Below, in pieces: positions 43,115-52,244 of a DNA stretch of 64,000 nt. The notes under the pieces were generated by a model. The model worked only from the letters and a program-made list of their open reading frames with translations, made no database searches and was not told the DNA's origin. A program made the position numbers and the translations under genes. Numbering within the stretch: the first letter of the stretch is position 1; every line of letters begins with the position of its first letter. Origin of the DNA: Candidatus Binatus sp. (GTDB lineage Bacteria; Desulfobacterota; Binatia; Binatales; Binataceae); NCBI RefSeq assembly GCF_036567905.1, contig NZ_DATCTO010000035.1, positions 62,001-126,000 of the forward strand, read 5' to 3'.

Positions 43115-44448
43115 TGGGGCAGGGGAACGGACAGTACATGTACGAAACGGAGTACAAATCCAAGTTGAGGACGCCAGCGGCGGCGGTGGAATTGATCCCG
43201 GCGCGAGGCACCCTCTCGATGGGCATGGCGTTCAGCGAACCGCCCGCCTTGTTAGCAGCGCTCGAGAATCGAGTGAAGAGCCGCAAGATCGAGGAGCTTC
43301 GCGTTTACTATTCGCACTCGGTCGCAGCCGCCGCCTTCACGATTCTCAAGTACGAATACATGGACGTCATCAAGCCGCATCCATTCTTCCCTACGATTGT
43401 CGAACGAACGCTCTTCGAGCGGGGCCAACGGGACAATCGGCGCGTGGTCTTCTACATGCCGGGCAATTTCAGTGCGATGCCGCGGGTATTGCGCGAAATA
43501 GGAATCGACGCATTCATTATGATGGTCGCGCCGATGGACAAAGGCGGATTCTTCAGTTGCGGCACCAACGCCGACTACACGATCCCGACCGCACGAATCG
43601 CAAAGCATCTGATCGTCGAAGTCAATCCCAGGATGCCGCGGGTGTTCGGCGATTCGTCGGTGCACATATCGGAAGTCGCGGCGATTGTCGAAAATGAAAG
43701 TCCGCTGTTCTCGCTGCCTTCCCGGCCGCCGACGCCATTGGACAATGTGATCAGCAAGAGCATCGTGGAGATGATCCCGGACCGCGCGACACTCCAGGTA
43801 GGAATCGGTGGAGTACCCAGCGCTGTATGCGCCGCCCTGCACGGCCGCAAGGATTTGGGCATACACAGTGAACTCATGATGCCGCCGCTGGCGGCGCTGA
43901 TTCAGTCGGGTACCGTCACCAACAGGTACAAGAACCTCAATCGATACAAGAACGTGTACACCCTGGCGGTCGGCGACCAGCCTTTCTACGAATTTCTCAA
44001 CGACAATTCGAGCATGGAGGCCCGCCCGGTTGACTATGTGAACGACCCGAACGTCATCGGGCAGAACGATCGCGTAATCTCGATCAACGCGTTTCTTGAG
44101 CTCGGCCTTGACGGCGAGGTCAATTCCGAAGCGATCATGGGCAAGCAGTTCAGCGCTCCCGGCGGCCAGTTGGATTTCGTGCGCGGCGCTCAGCTATCCA
44201 AGGGCGGCAAATCGATTCTCACCGCGTACTCGACCGCGGCCAAAGGCGTCGTCTCGCGCATCGTCCCAAAGATCGAAGGACCCACCACCGATCCAAGAAC
44301 CGATACTCAGTATGTCGCTATCGAGTATGGAGTGGCTTGCCTCACCGGCAAATCGACAACGGAAAGAGCCGAGGCGTTGATCGCAATCGCTCATCCAAAA
44401 TTTCGCGCGCAACTTCGTCTCGGCGCGCGGCAATTGGGTTACTTGTGA
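43114..44448 (+). CDS. acetyl-CoA hydrolase/4-hydroxybutyrate CoA-transferase family protein
   Basis: 444 residues from ATG 43114, overlapping the preceding stop; ATG 43138 is another option. Two CoA-transferase halves are visible, with LRVYYSHSVAAAAFTILKYE, ...TLQVGIGGVPSAVCAALHG and the IHSELMMPPL region (typical GIHSE of Cat2/AarC relatives), then GGQLDFVRGAQLSKGGKSIL and YGVACLTGKSTTERAEALIA at the C-terminus. The family transfers CoA between acyl groups or hydrolyses acetyl-CoA. Its substrate is not readable. Codon use is like the surrounding genes. Confidence 0.88.
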   Translation: MGQGNGQYMYETEYKSKLRTPAAAVELIPARGTLSMGMAFSEPPALLAALENRVKSRKIEELRVYYSHSVAAAAFTILKYEYMDVIKPHPFFPTIVERTLFERGQRDNRRVVFYMPGNFSAMPRVLREIGIDAFIMMVAPMDKGGFFSCGTNADYTIPTARIAKHLIVEVNPRMPRVFGDSSVHISEVAAIVENESPLFSLPSRPPTPLDNVISKSIVEMIPDRATLQVGIGGVPSAVCAALHGRKDLGIHSELMMPPLAALIQSGTVTNRYKNLNRYKNVYTLAVGDQPFYEFLNDNSSMEARPVDYVNDPNVIGQNDRVISINAFLELGLDGEVNSEAIMGKQFSAPGGQLDFVRGAQLSKGGKSILTAYSTAAKGVVSRIVPKIEGPTTDPRTDTQYVAIEYGVACLTGKSTTERAEALIAIAHPKFRAQLRLGARQLGYL

Positions 44449-44490
44449 AGTACTCCGGGCTTCTTTTGATGCAGCGGGAGATTGCGCGCG

Positions 44491-44695
44491 GATAACGAGA
44501 CCGCCAGGACTCGTTTCGAGGCGCAGTATCAGGCCAAGCAGCCCCAAGCGGTCGAGTCGCTTACTGCCAACCGGGGAACGCTTAGCCGGGCTCTTTGACT
44601 TTCCCGCCGAGCACCGCAAGCACCTGCGCATTACCAACGTGCGTGCAACGGCCATCAAGATGAAAGTGCCTTTGGTTATCGGAGGAACCAAATGA
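44491..44695 (+). pseudogene. IS256-family transposase remnant
   Basis: Two frames together recall the C-terminal part of IS256-type (Mutator) transposases: first RFEAQYQAKQPQAVESLTAN ending RGTLSRAL before a TGA, then, in another frame, LFDFPAEHRKHLRITNVRA. The IS256 consensus in this region has 'FDFPAEHWxHiRTTNPIES'. The remnant has lost the rest of the gene and contains a frameshift at about 44590. It marks past insertion and decay between the CoA-transferase and alcohol dehydrogenase genes. Confidence 0.7.
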
Positions 44696-44811
44696 TGCAA
44701 ATCGCGGGCAAAGTCTGACATCTAATCTGCTAAAACTCGTCTAAAACCCGAAGCGTCGGCGTCGAGCAGCGCTGGAACACCAGCGTTACGAGCCAAAAAG
44801 AGTCGGTGACC

Positions 44812-45861
44812 ATGAAAGCATTCGTAATGAAATCGCTCGATACAGTTGGCTTCGTGGACAAGCCGATTCCCAAGCCCGGCCCTAACGACGCCGTGATTAA
44901 AACGACCAAGGCGCTGGTATGCACTTCGGACTCGCACACCGCGCACGGAGCCATCGGACCCCGGGAAAATCTGACCCTGGGGCACGAGGCCGTGGGACTC
45001 GTCCATGCCGTGGGTTCCGAAGTCAAGTTGTTCAAGCCGGGTGACCACGTGGTTGTGGGCGCTATCACCCCGGATTGGGGAGAACTCGCCTCACAAGCCG
45101 GTCACTCGTCGCAGTCGGGGAGTGCGCTCGGCGGCTGGAAGTTTGCCAACGTGAAAGATGGCGTGTTTGCCGAGTATTTCCACGTCAATGAAGCCGACGC
45201 AAATATGGCGATGATTCCGCAGGATGTAGCTGAAGAGAGCGCCGTATATTGCTCCGATATGATGTCAACCGGATTTATGGCGGCCGAGAACGGTGAAATA
45301 CCAATCGGGGGAACGGTCGCGGTGTTCGCGCTCGGCCCGATTGGGCTGATGGCGGTTGCAGGCGCGAAGCTGCGTGGCGCGGGGCTCGTGATCGGCGTTG
45401 ATTCGGTGCCCAAGCGCCAGGAATTGGCGCGATCTTATGGTGCTGACGTGATCGTCGATTTCACAAAACAAGACGCCGTGGCGCGAATCATGGAACTCAC
45501 CGGCGGTCAGGGCGTCGATTGCGCGATCGAAGCGCTTGGTGCCGAGCTCTCGTTTCAGAATGCGGTCAGAGTCACGAAACCCGGTGGGACAATTTCCAAT
45601 GCCGGCTATCACGGGAAGGGTGATTTCGTCGGCATCCCGCGCCTCGCCTGGGGCGTCGGCATGGCGGAAAAAACTGTCCGGACGGGGCTGTGTCCGGGTG
45701 GCCGGCTGCGTATGGAACGTTTGTTGCGCATCCTTCAGAGCCGACGAGTTGATCCTACCAGGCTGACGACTCATACATTCGCGTTCGACCAGTTGGAAAG
45801 GGCGTTCCAGGTAATGGACAAGAAATTGGATGGAGTCATCAAGCCATTGATCACTTTTTAG
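44812..45861 (+). CDS. zinc-dependent alcohol dehydrogenase, isopropanol/butanol-dehydrogenase type
   Basis: 349 residues from ATG 44812. Catalytic zinc ligands are Cys37 (VCTSDSHTAH), His58-Glu59 (TLGHEA) and Asp in VYCSDMMSTG, the C-H-E-D set of the tetrameric TbADH/CbADH group, which lacks the structural zinc. The Rossmann motif is ALGPIGLMAVAGAKLRGAG. Such enzymes reduce or oxidise secondary alcohols using NADP(H) or NAD(H). A GTG two codons upstream (44806) is an alternative start. The IS256 remnant precedes it. Confidence 0.92.
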   Translation: MKAFVMKSLDTVGFVDKPIPKPGPNDAVIKTTKALVCTSDSHTAHGAIGPRENLTLGHEAVGLVHAVGSEVKLFKPGDHVVVGAITPDWGELASQAGHSSQSGSALGGWKFANVKDGVFAEYFHVNEADANMAMIPQDVAEESAVYCSDMMSTGFMAAENGEIPIGGTVAVFALGPIGLMAVAGAKLRGAGLVIGVDSVPKRQELARSYGADVIVDFTKQDAVARIMELTGGQGVDCAIEALGAELSFQNAVRVTKPGGTISNAGYHGKGDFVGIPRLAWGVGMAEKTVRTGLCPGGRLRMERLLRILQSRRVDPTRLTTHTFAFDQLERAFQVMDKKLDGVIKPLITF

Positions 45862-46045
45862 CAGTCGGGAGCGTTCGTAAATCAGCTTCCCGAAGCGACG
45901 CCCTTTGTCGAACGCTGGTGGAAGTCCTGGATTAAGTGTTCAACCGTTAGTTATCGAACCCGCGCGGCCAGCTATTGACCTACTCTTACACTCATAACCA
46001 AGGTCAGTCGTCGCTGTATGGAAGGAATTTGGCAGGGGTTCAAGG

Positions 46046-48781
46046 ATGGCTACCGAAAAGAGTTCCGCAGATGATGCTAAAACCTCAGACGCTTTAACTG
46101 ACTCCGCGCCAAACGGGTCCAAGGCTGTCGCTAAGTCCGATGAGTCGAAGCTCAGTGCGGACGAGACTCGCAACCACGCCTACGAATTATACCAAGCGCG
46201 CCATGGTGGGCCCGGGAGCGCGCGCGGCGCCTGGCAAAAGGCAGAGGCGTCAGCTTCCGCAGATACGCCCAAGGCTGACGCGTCCAAAGGTGTCCAGATG
46301 CCAGCTGATACCGGGACGATCCAAGAGGCGCTCACCAAGTTCAAGTCAAGTCTCGAGCACGGACTGACCCAGGAAGAGGCGGCGAACCGGCTCAAGCATG
46401 ACGGTCCCAATGCAATCGAAGAAAAGCGCATAAGCCCCCTCAAGCGGTTCCTATCGTTCCTCTGGGGTCCTATTGCCTGGATGATCGAAATTGCCGCGAT
46501 ACTCTCCGCGGTAGTTCGACATTGGGAAGACTTCGTCATCATCTTTTTCATGCTGGCGCTGAATGCGGTCGTCGGCTTCTGGGAGGAATTCAAGGCCGAC
46601 AACGAGATCGAGGCGCTGAAAAAGAATCTCGCGCTGCATTCGCGAGTACTACGCGACGGCAAGTGGAGCGACGTCGAAGCAAAGACCCTGGTGAGCGGGG
46701 ATATTGTCATGGTCAAACTCGGCAACGTCATCCCCGCCGACCTGAAGCTGGTCGATAGCGATTACCTCAGCATCGATCAGGCGGCGCTGACGGGAGAGTC
46801 ACTGCCGGTCGACAAGAAGAAAAATGACGTCGCGTATTCAGGATCAATCGTGCGAATGGGCCAGATGAATGGGCTCGTCGTCGCCACCGGAATGAACACG
46901 CTCTTCGGCCGCACCGCGCGACTGGTCGAGAGCGTTCAGACCGTTTCCCACTTTCAGAAAGCGGTGCTCAAGATAGGCAATTTCCTCATTCTGATCACGC
47001 TCGGCCTGGTCACATTGATCCTGGCGGTCGCGCTGTTTCGTGGTGATCCGTTCGTTCAAACCGTGCTCTTTTGCCTGATGCTTACGGTAGCTGCAATCCC
47101 GGTCGCCTTGCCCGCCGTTCTATCCGTCACGATGGCCGTCGGCGCATCCGTGCTCGCTAGAATGAAGGCAATCGTCTCCCGCCTCGTCGCGATCGAAGAG
47201 ATGGCCGGCATGGACATTCTCTGCTCGGACAAGACCGGAACGCTGACCAAGAACGAGCTCAAGCTGGGCAGTCCGGTAGTTTTCAAGGCGAGCAACGAGC
47301 AGGACCTGATCCTAGGCGGGGCTTTGGCGTCGCGAAGGGAGGGCGGCGATGGCATCGACGAGGCCGTCCTCAAAGGCCTCAGCGATCAGTCGGTGTTAAA
47401 GAGCTATCAAATCACTCATTTCACGCCTTTCGATCCTATCAGTAAGCGAACCGAGGCCGAGGTGAAACACGACAACGCCACTTTCAAAGTCTCGAAGGGG
47501 GCGCCGCAGGTGATTCTGGATCTGGTCCATCCCGACGCGGACGCTCGCAAAAAAGCCGAAGGGCAGGTTAACGAGCTTGGGGCCAAAGGCTATCGCACGC
47601 TTGGCGTCGCCCGCACCGATGCGCAGGGAAAGTGGGAATTCCTTGGACTACTGTCTTTGTCCGATCCGCCCCGCGACGATTCAGCCTCTACCATCGCGGC
47701 CGCGCGAAAGATGGGACTGCAGGTTCGCATGGTAACCGGCGACAACCTTGCAATCGCTCGCGAGGTATCGCTCGAACTCAAGCTCGGACCCAACATCGCG
47801 GTTGCGGGCGATCTCTTTCCTGACGGTAAGGTTGACGACACTGAAAAGATAGACGTGGCCGACGGCTACGCACAGGTTTTTCCTGAGCACAAGTTCAAAA
47901 TCGTAAAGGCCCTTCAGGCGGGTGGACATATCGTCGGAATGACCGGTGACGGCGTCAACGACGCTCCCGCGCTCAAACAGGCTGATTGCGGAATCGCGGT
48001 AAGCGGCGCGACCGACGCCGCTCGTGCGGCCTCGGATCTGGTGCTCACGGCGACCGGTCTCTCTGTAATCACCGCCGCCATTTCAGAAGCACGCAAGATA
48101 TTCGAACGCATGAACAGCTATGCAATCTACCGGATATCCGAAACCATCCGCGTACTGCTCTTCATGACGCTCGCGATTGTGGTGTTTAACTTCTACCCGG
48201 TAACCGCAGTCATGATCGTGCTCATCGCGGTCCTCAATGACTTCCCGATCATGATGATCGCCTACGACAACACCATCGTAGCTCCACGCCCGGTGCGCTG
48301 GGACATGGAACGCGTACTCACGGTAAGCTCGGTTCTCGGCGTGATGGGAGTTATCTCTGCATTCGGCCTTTTCTGGATCGCAGAGAAATACCTTCACCTG
48401 CCCCGGCCCATGGTTCAGAGCCTTATCTTCCTCAAGCTGTTGGTCGCCGGTCACCTCACCATTTACATCACGCGAAGCGTGGGAACGTTTTGGCAGCGCC
48501 CGTGGCCCAATTGGCGCCTGGTCGTTGCCTGCGAAACAACCCAGGTCATCGGAACCCTGGCCGCGGTCTACGGATGGGGCATGACGCCGCTGGGATGGAA
48601 GTACGCACTGTTACTGTGGGGCTATGCGCTCGTATGGTTTTTCATCAACGACATGGTGAAGGTTGAGGTTTACCGCCTGATGCATCTGGGGACGGCACGC
48701 CATCAGCGCCACTTGGCCAGAGTCAACGCCAGCCTTCATCCAGCCGGAGAGCCCGCCAAGCAGGCGGCTCGGACCGCTTAA
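46046..48781 (+). CDS. plasma-membrane-type H+ P-type ATPase with N-terminal DUF2934-like segment
   Basis: 911 residues. P-type ATPase motifs: LTGES-type dephosphorylation loop (QAALTGESLPVDKK), phosphorylated Asp395 in DILCSDKTGTLTKNEL, KGAPQVIL in the nucleotide domain, and MTGDGVNDAPALKQADCGIA. Ten or so membrane segments; the layout and EFKADNEIEALKKNLAL point to the type IIIA proton pump subfamily (TIGR01647-like). Residues about 40-70 (ETRNHAYELYQARHGGPGSA then WQKAEA) resemble the DUF2934 domain, which normally occurs as small separate proteins. It pumps protons out of the cytoplasm using ATP. The fusion is unusual. Confidence 0.9.
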   Translation: MATEKSSADDAKTSDALTDSAPNGSKAVAKSDESKLSADETRNHAYELYQARHGGPGSARGAWQKAEASASADTPKADASKGVQMPADTGTIQEALTKFKSSLEHGLTQEEAANRLKHDGPNAIEEKRISPLKRFLSFLWGPIAWMIEIAAILSAVVRHWEDFVIIFFMLALNAVVGFWEEFKADNEIEALKKNLALHSRVLRDGKWSDVEAKTLVSGDIVMVKLGNVIPADLKLVDSDYLSIDQAALTGESLPVDKKKNDVAYSGSIVRMGQMNGLVVATGMNTLFGRTARLVESVQTVSHFQKAVLKIGNFLILITLGLVTLILAVALFRGDPFVQTVLFCLMLTVAAIPVALPAVLSVTMAVGASVLARMKAIVSRLVAIEEMAGMDILCSDKTGTLTKNELKLGSPVVFKASNEQDLILGGALASRREGGDGIDEAVLKGLSDQSVLKSYQITHFTPFDPISKRTEAEVKHDNATFKVSKGAPQVILDLVHPDADARKKAEGQVNELGAKGYRTLGVARTDAQGKWEFLGLLSLSDPPRDDSASTIAAARKMGLQVRMVTGDNLAIAREVSLELKLGPNIAVAGDLFPDGKVDDTEKIDVADGYAQVFPEHKFKIVKALQAGGHIVGMTGDGVNDAPALKQADCGIAVSGATDAARAASDLVLTATGLSVITAAISEARKIFERMNSYAIYRISETIRVLLFMTLAIVVFNFYPVTAVMIVLIAVLNDFPIMMIAYDNTIVAPRPVRWDMERVLTVSSVLGVMGVISAFGLFWIAEKYLHLPRPMVQSLIFLKLLVAGHLTIYITRSVGTFWQRPWPNWRLVVACETTQVIGTLAAVYGWGMTPLGWKYALLLWGYALVWFFINDMVKVEVYRLMHLGTARHQRHLARVNASLHPAGEPAKQAARTA

Positions 48782-48813
48782 GGGCAGCCCTGGCGCTGAA
48801 GGGATATCAGCCG

Positions 48814-49740
48814 ATGCAGTCCTACAATGAAAATCAAAGACGTTGGGCAATCATCTTGGCGGGCGGAGAAGGAAAGCGCCTATCTTTGCTGACGCAGCGG
48901 ATAGCCGGTGACGGCAGGCCGAAACAGTTCTGCCCTGTGCTCGGCGATTCATCGTTGATCGAGCAAACGCGTCGTCGCGTTTGCCTGTCCGTCGCGGACG
49001 ACCACACCCTAGTCGTGGTGACTCGCGCGCATGAGCTTTATTACGGACCCCTGCTCGCAGATATACGGCAGCGAAATCTCGTGATTCAGCCCGACAACCG
49101 TGGCACCGGCGCAGCGATCCTCTATTCGCTGCTCCGATTGTCAAAATTGGAGCCCACCGCATACGTAGCGTTGTTTCCTTCGGATCACTTCGTAAGCGAC
49201 GATCGTCATTTCATGCGCCACGTCGATCAGGCCTTCGACGCCGTCAGATCCAGGCCCGAACTGACGGTGTTACTGGGCATCGCCGCGGACCGAGGCGAAA
49301 CTGCGTACGGCTGGATCGAACCCGGGCAGCCTATAGGCACTGCGCATGCGAACATTTTCGACGTTCATCAGTTCTGGGAGAAACCGTCTGCGGAATTGGC
49401 CAAACGACTTCTGGATCGCGGTTGCCTGTGGAATAGCTTCATAATGGTGGCTCGATTATCCACGCTTATGGGATTCGTCATGTTGACGGTGCCGGAACTC
49501 TATCGCTCCTTTGCTCGCGTAAGTTCGAGCCTGCTTACGACCTCAGAGGAACGAACTGTCGAGCGCATGTACGCCTCGATAGATGCTACGGACTTCTCTC
49601 ATGACGTGTTGGCCAGGCGTTCGACCAATCTTGCGGTGCTTCCAGTTCGAGGATGCGAGTGGAGCGATCTCGGCGAACCAGCGCGCGTAATCGACGTCTT
49701 GAGCCGTCTGAAAATCCAACCTCGATGGAACGCGGCCTGA
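48814..49740 (+). CDS. mannose-1-phosphate guanylyltransferase
   Basis: 308 residues. The nucleotidyltransferase signature is at the N-terminus (WAIILAGGEGKRLSLLTQRI, GDGRPKQFCPVLG), followed by VIQPDNRGTGAAILYSLLRL, FPSDHFVSDDRHFM and the FWEKPSAELAKRLLDRG loop. It makes GDP-mannose from mannose-1-phosphate and GTP. The bifunctional isomerase extension found in ManC/AlgA is absent. It lies 32 bases after the H+-ATPase stop, without a glycan gene cluster in this window. Confidence 0.88.
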   Translation: MQSYNENQRRWAIILAGGEGKRLSLLTQRIAGDGRPKQFCPVLGDSSLIEQTRRRVCLSVADDHTLVVVTRAHELYYGPLLADIRQRNLVIQPDNRGTGAAILYSLLRLSKLEPTAYVALFPSDHFVSDDRHFMRHVDQAFDAVRSRPELTVLLGIAADRGETAYGWIEPGQPIGTAHANIFDVHQFWEKPSAELAKRLLDRGCLWNSFIMVARLSTLMGFVMLTVPELYRSFARVSSSLLTTSEERTVERMYASIDATDFSHDVLARRSTNLAVLPVRGCEWSDLGEPARVIDVLSRLKIQPRWNAA

Positions 49741-49773
49741 TCCATGGCGGCGATTTAAGGAGCACTCATCGCG

Positions 49774-50244
49774 ATGAAATGGCCGGCAGGATTCGAACCT
49801 GACAACTCATCGGTGTACGCGCGCAATGAAATTGCGATTGCCGCCCCGCCTGAGCGCGTATGGCGATGGCTCATTCGCGCCGCCAAGTGGCCGCAATGGT
49901 ACAGCAACAGCGCCAACGTGAATTTCATTCGCGGCAATCCACCCGAACTCGCGCCCGACACCGAATTTCGATGGAAGACGTTTGGCGCCACCGTCGCCAG
50001 CCGCGTGATCGTCTTCGAACCGCCGCATGAACTCGGATGGGACGCGCATGGGGTGCTGAGCGCCTATCACGGCTAGCTTATCGAACCCGATGGCGGCGGC
50101 GGATGCCGCGTCATCACCGAGGAATGCCAGAACGGCCTCGTGCCGAAGTTCGCGTGGTGGTATCTGCGCCCGATGCTCGAGCGCGGGCATCAGAACTGGG
50201 TCGAGAGCCTCAAGCGCGTTGCCGAAGGCGGAGAGCCGTCGTAG
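49774..50244 (+). pseudogene. SRPBCC-family protein with in-frame amber codon
   Basis: The gene starts at ATG 49774 (MKWPAGFEPDNSSVYARNEI) with typical SRPBCC sequence (PPERVWRWLIRAAKWPQWYS). It stops at TAG 50074-50076 after SAYHG. The same frame then continues without a break (LIEPDGGGGCRVITEECQNG, ending NWVESLKRVAEGGEPS) to TAG 50242-50244 at the normal family length of about 156. In relatives this position is usually Trp in 'YHGW', so a TGG to TAG change explains it. The first 100 residues alone would lack the C-terminal helix that closes the ligand cavity. Confidence 0.8.
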
Positions 50245-50262
50245 CGATCGCCAGGCGTCGCG

Positions 50263-50664
50263 CTAGTCGTCCGCCAGGATAACTTCGAAGGCGGCGCTGT
50301 TGTCGCGGATGATTCCCATCGACGCGAGAAATCGTCCCAGCCGAAGCACCGGAATCACGAACCAGTACTTGCGCTCGACCAAGCCATTCACTTTCTCGCG
50401 TTCCTGCGTATCCGTAATCGCGCGCACGTCGCCGTTGAAAACTTCGTCGCCGACCCGAAGCGAGATGGCGGGTCGCACCTTCACATTGCGCACCCAGTTG
50501 CGCGCGGCATTTGCCGAGACCAGGTATAGCCGGTCGTCATCGACCAGGTACCAGATAGTCACTTCGTAGGGGCGGCCGGTTTTGCGTCCATAATGAGTCA
50601 GACGCAGCGTCTGCCTGTCCCCGACCCGGCGCAGCCGTTGGAAGGATTTCGATGCCATCGTCAT
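50263..50664 (-). CDS. F420/deazaflavin-dependent nitroreductase-family protein
   Basis: 133 residues. The DUF385/Ddn split-barrel pattern is present: RQTLRLTHYGRKTGRPYEVT, IWYLVDDDRLYLVSANAARN, WVRNVKVRPAISLRVGDEVF. Family members use F420 or, in some cases, haem/FAD. It supports the idea from 18852-19277 that the organism has coenzyme F420. It converges with the broken SRPBCC gene and is followed on the same strand (upstream) by the zinc-ribbon/TPR gene. Confidence 0.85.
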   Translation of the reverse strand: MTMASKSFQRLRRVGDRQTLRLTHYGRKTGRPYEVTIWYLVDDDRLYLVSANAARNWVRNVKVRPAISLRVGDEVFNGDVRAITDTQEREKVNGLVERKYWFVIPVLRLGRFLASMGIIRDNSAAFEVILADD

Positions 50665-50743
50665 GCACCTCGAGTTCGACGCGCAGCCTGGCCAGTTCGC
50701 CCCGCACCTGGCTCCGTGGCGAGATTATTATTCGCGCAGCCGG

Positions 50744-52081
50744 TTACTGAGTAACAGTTTCCATCACGCGTCCGCTGGCGCCATCCACGAAATCGACTTC
50801 GACCGGCGATGAAATGTTGTTGTCTTTCTCGGCCTTGTGGATTTTTAACTTCAGCTCGGCCAGGAACGTTTCTTTCGCATTCGGAGGCATCTGGTCCATC
50901 GGAAAGCTGTCCATCAGGACCCTGGCCTTGAGCTGGTCGGGCCACTGGACGGAGCCGACCTTCGGTCCCGCGATTGGCAACCCCCTGATCATCTGCTCGA
51001 CCGCGCCGTGAAAATCCTTCGCTCCGGCCGCTGGCGCAGCCGCGGGCGAGCCGGAGGGTTGCTCCGCCGCCGCTACAGACGCCGCTGGCGAGGCCGCCGC
51101 CGCTCCCGCCGAGGACGACGGCGCGGCAGATGCGGCCCCCATCGACGCGCTTGTGGCCGGCGCACCGCTGACCTTTGCGATCAGATCCTTCACCTGGGCG
51201 CGCGTCGCGTCGTCCGGCGCGAGCGCCAGCGCCTGCTTGAGCGTGGCGACCGCGTCCTCAGCTTTATTCTCCTGCGCGTACGCGATTCCCATGTTGAGGT
51301 GCGCTTGGAAAAATCCGGGATTGGCGGCGATCACTTTCTTGTACTGCACAACTGCCTGATCGGCGTTGCCCGTGTAGAGATACATCGTGCCGAGATCGGT
51401 GCGAACTTCCGGATCGTCCGGCCTCTTCTTCAGATAATGCTCGTAGGCGGCGATCGCTTCGTCGTAGTGCTGCTTGTCGTAGTCGATATCACCGACACCA
51501 CGCAGCGCGTCGAGGTTGTCGGGCTCCAACTTCAGCACGTGGCCGTAAGCTTCCTCGGCCTTGGCGTAGTAGGTTTGATCGAACATCGCCGCGCGCATCG
51601 AGACTGCGCCGAATTTGTTCCATGCCGCGACGTCGTCGGGTTTCGCGCGCGCGGCTTTTTCGGTCTGGTCAACAAAAGTGCGGGCCTCTGTCGGCAGCTC
51701 GATCTTCGGATGTCCCGGCGGCAGATTGCCGTTCTGACTTCCACCCGCCGCTGGATTCGCCGTGACATTCTGCTCCGGTGCAGCCGCATTGGGCGCGGCA
51801 GCGCCAGCGCCTGGGGCGTTGGCGACGGCGACTTGTTCGCGTGCCGATTCAGGCGTGCGCATCATTATCCACGCGGCCGCCGCCAGACCCACCACGGTGA
51901 TCGCAACGAACACAATCACAAACGCCGTGGTAATCGGTATATTGCGCCCGCGATCCGCGCTGTCCCTGAGCTTGCCCGATTCTCCCCCGCCCGACGCTGT
52001 GCCCGCGAGTGCGCTGCCGCACTCCACACAGAACTTCGCTCCAGCCGTCAGCGGCGCGCCGCATTGAGGACAAAATCGCAT
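50744..52081 (-). CDS. zinc-ribbon, transmembrane, TPR-repeat protein
   Basis: 445 residues from ATG 52081 (MRFCPQCGAP); TTG 52087 would add two residues. N-terminal double CxxC zinc ribbon (RFCPQCGAPLTAGAKFCVEC), then one membrane segment (about 50-72, TTAFVIVFVAITVVGLAAAA), an Ala/Pro-rich linker, and at least four tetratricopeptide repeats (about residues 135-280, for example AIAAYEHYLKKRPDDPEVRT). The tail is Ala/Ser/Pro-rich and then ends in an about 80-residue domain (HGAVEQMIRGLPIAGPKVGS). It is probably a scaffold in the envelope. The specific partner is unknown. Confidence 0.85.
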   Translation of the reverse strand: MRFCPQCGAPLTAGAKFCVECGSALAGTASGGGESGKLRDSADRGRNIPITTAFVIVFVAITVVGLAAAAWIMMRTPESAREQVAVANAPGAGAAAPNAAAPEQNVTANPAAGGSQNGNLPPGHPKIELPTEARTFVDQTEKAARAKPDDVAAWNKFGAVSMRAAMFDQTYYAKAEEAYGHVLKLEPDNLDALRGVGDIDYDKQHYDEAIAAYEHYLKKRPDDPEVRTDLGTMYLYTGNADQAVVQYKKVIAANPGFFQAHLNMGIAYAQENKAEDAVATLKQALALAPDDATRAQVKDLIAKVSGAPATSASMGAASAAPSSSAGAAAASPAASVAAAEQPSGSPAAAPAAGAKDFHGAVEQMIRGLPIAGPKVGSVQWPDQLKARVLMDSFPMDQMPPNAKETFLAELKLKIHKAEKDNNISSPVEVDFVDGASGRVMETVTQ

Positions 52082-52244
52082 GAGCAAATTCCTACATTAC
52101 CGCTTCCCCCCAGCGCAACCCGTCCCGGATTCGGGTTCCCGCTTTCGAGCCGCCTGTTGTATAGTCCCGCCGGAGTCCATTTTTGCCAGGCAGCCAGCCG
52201 AGGAACGCGCCGAGGCCCGCCAGTGACACGCGCCGAGTCCGCAT

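Noticed and set aside
45863..45900. Inverted repeat TCGGGA...TCCCGA after the alcohol dehydrogenase gene as a terminator
   Set aside because: Loop of about 17 bases and no T tract; too weak to annotate.
49781..49806. tRNA-like T-arm (GGTTCGAATCC on the minus strand) near the start of the SRPBCC gene
   Set aside because: Only the T-arm-like piece is present; no D-arm, anticodon arm or acceptor pairing can be drawn upstream on the minus strand. The stretch encodes the natural SRPBCC N-terminus (WPAGFEPDNSSVYARNEI).
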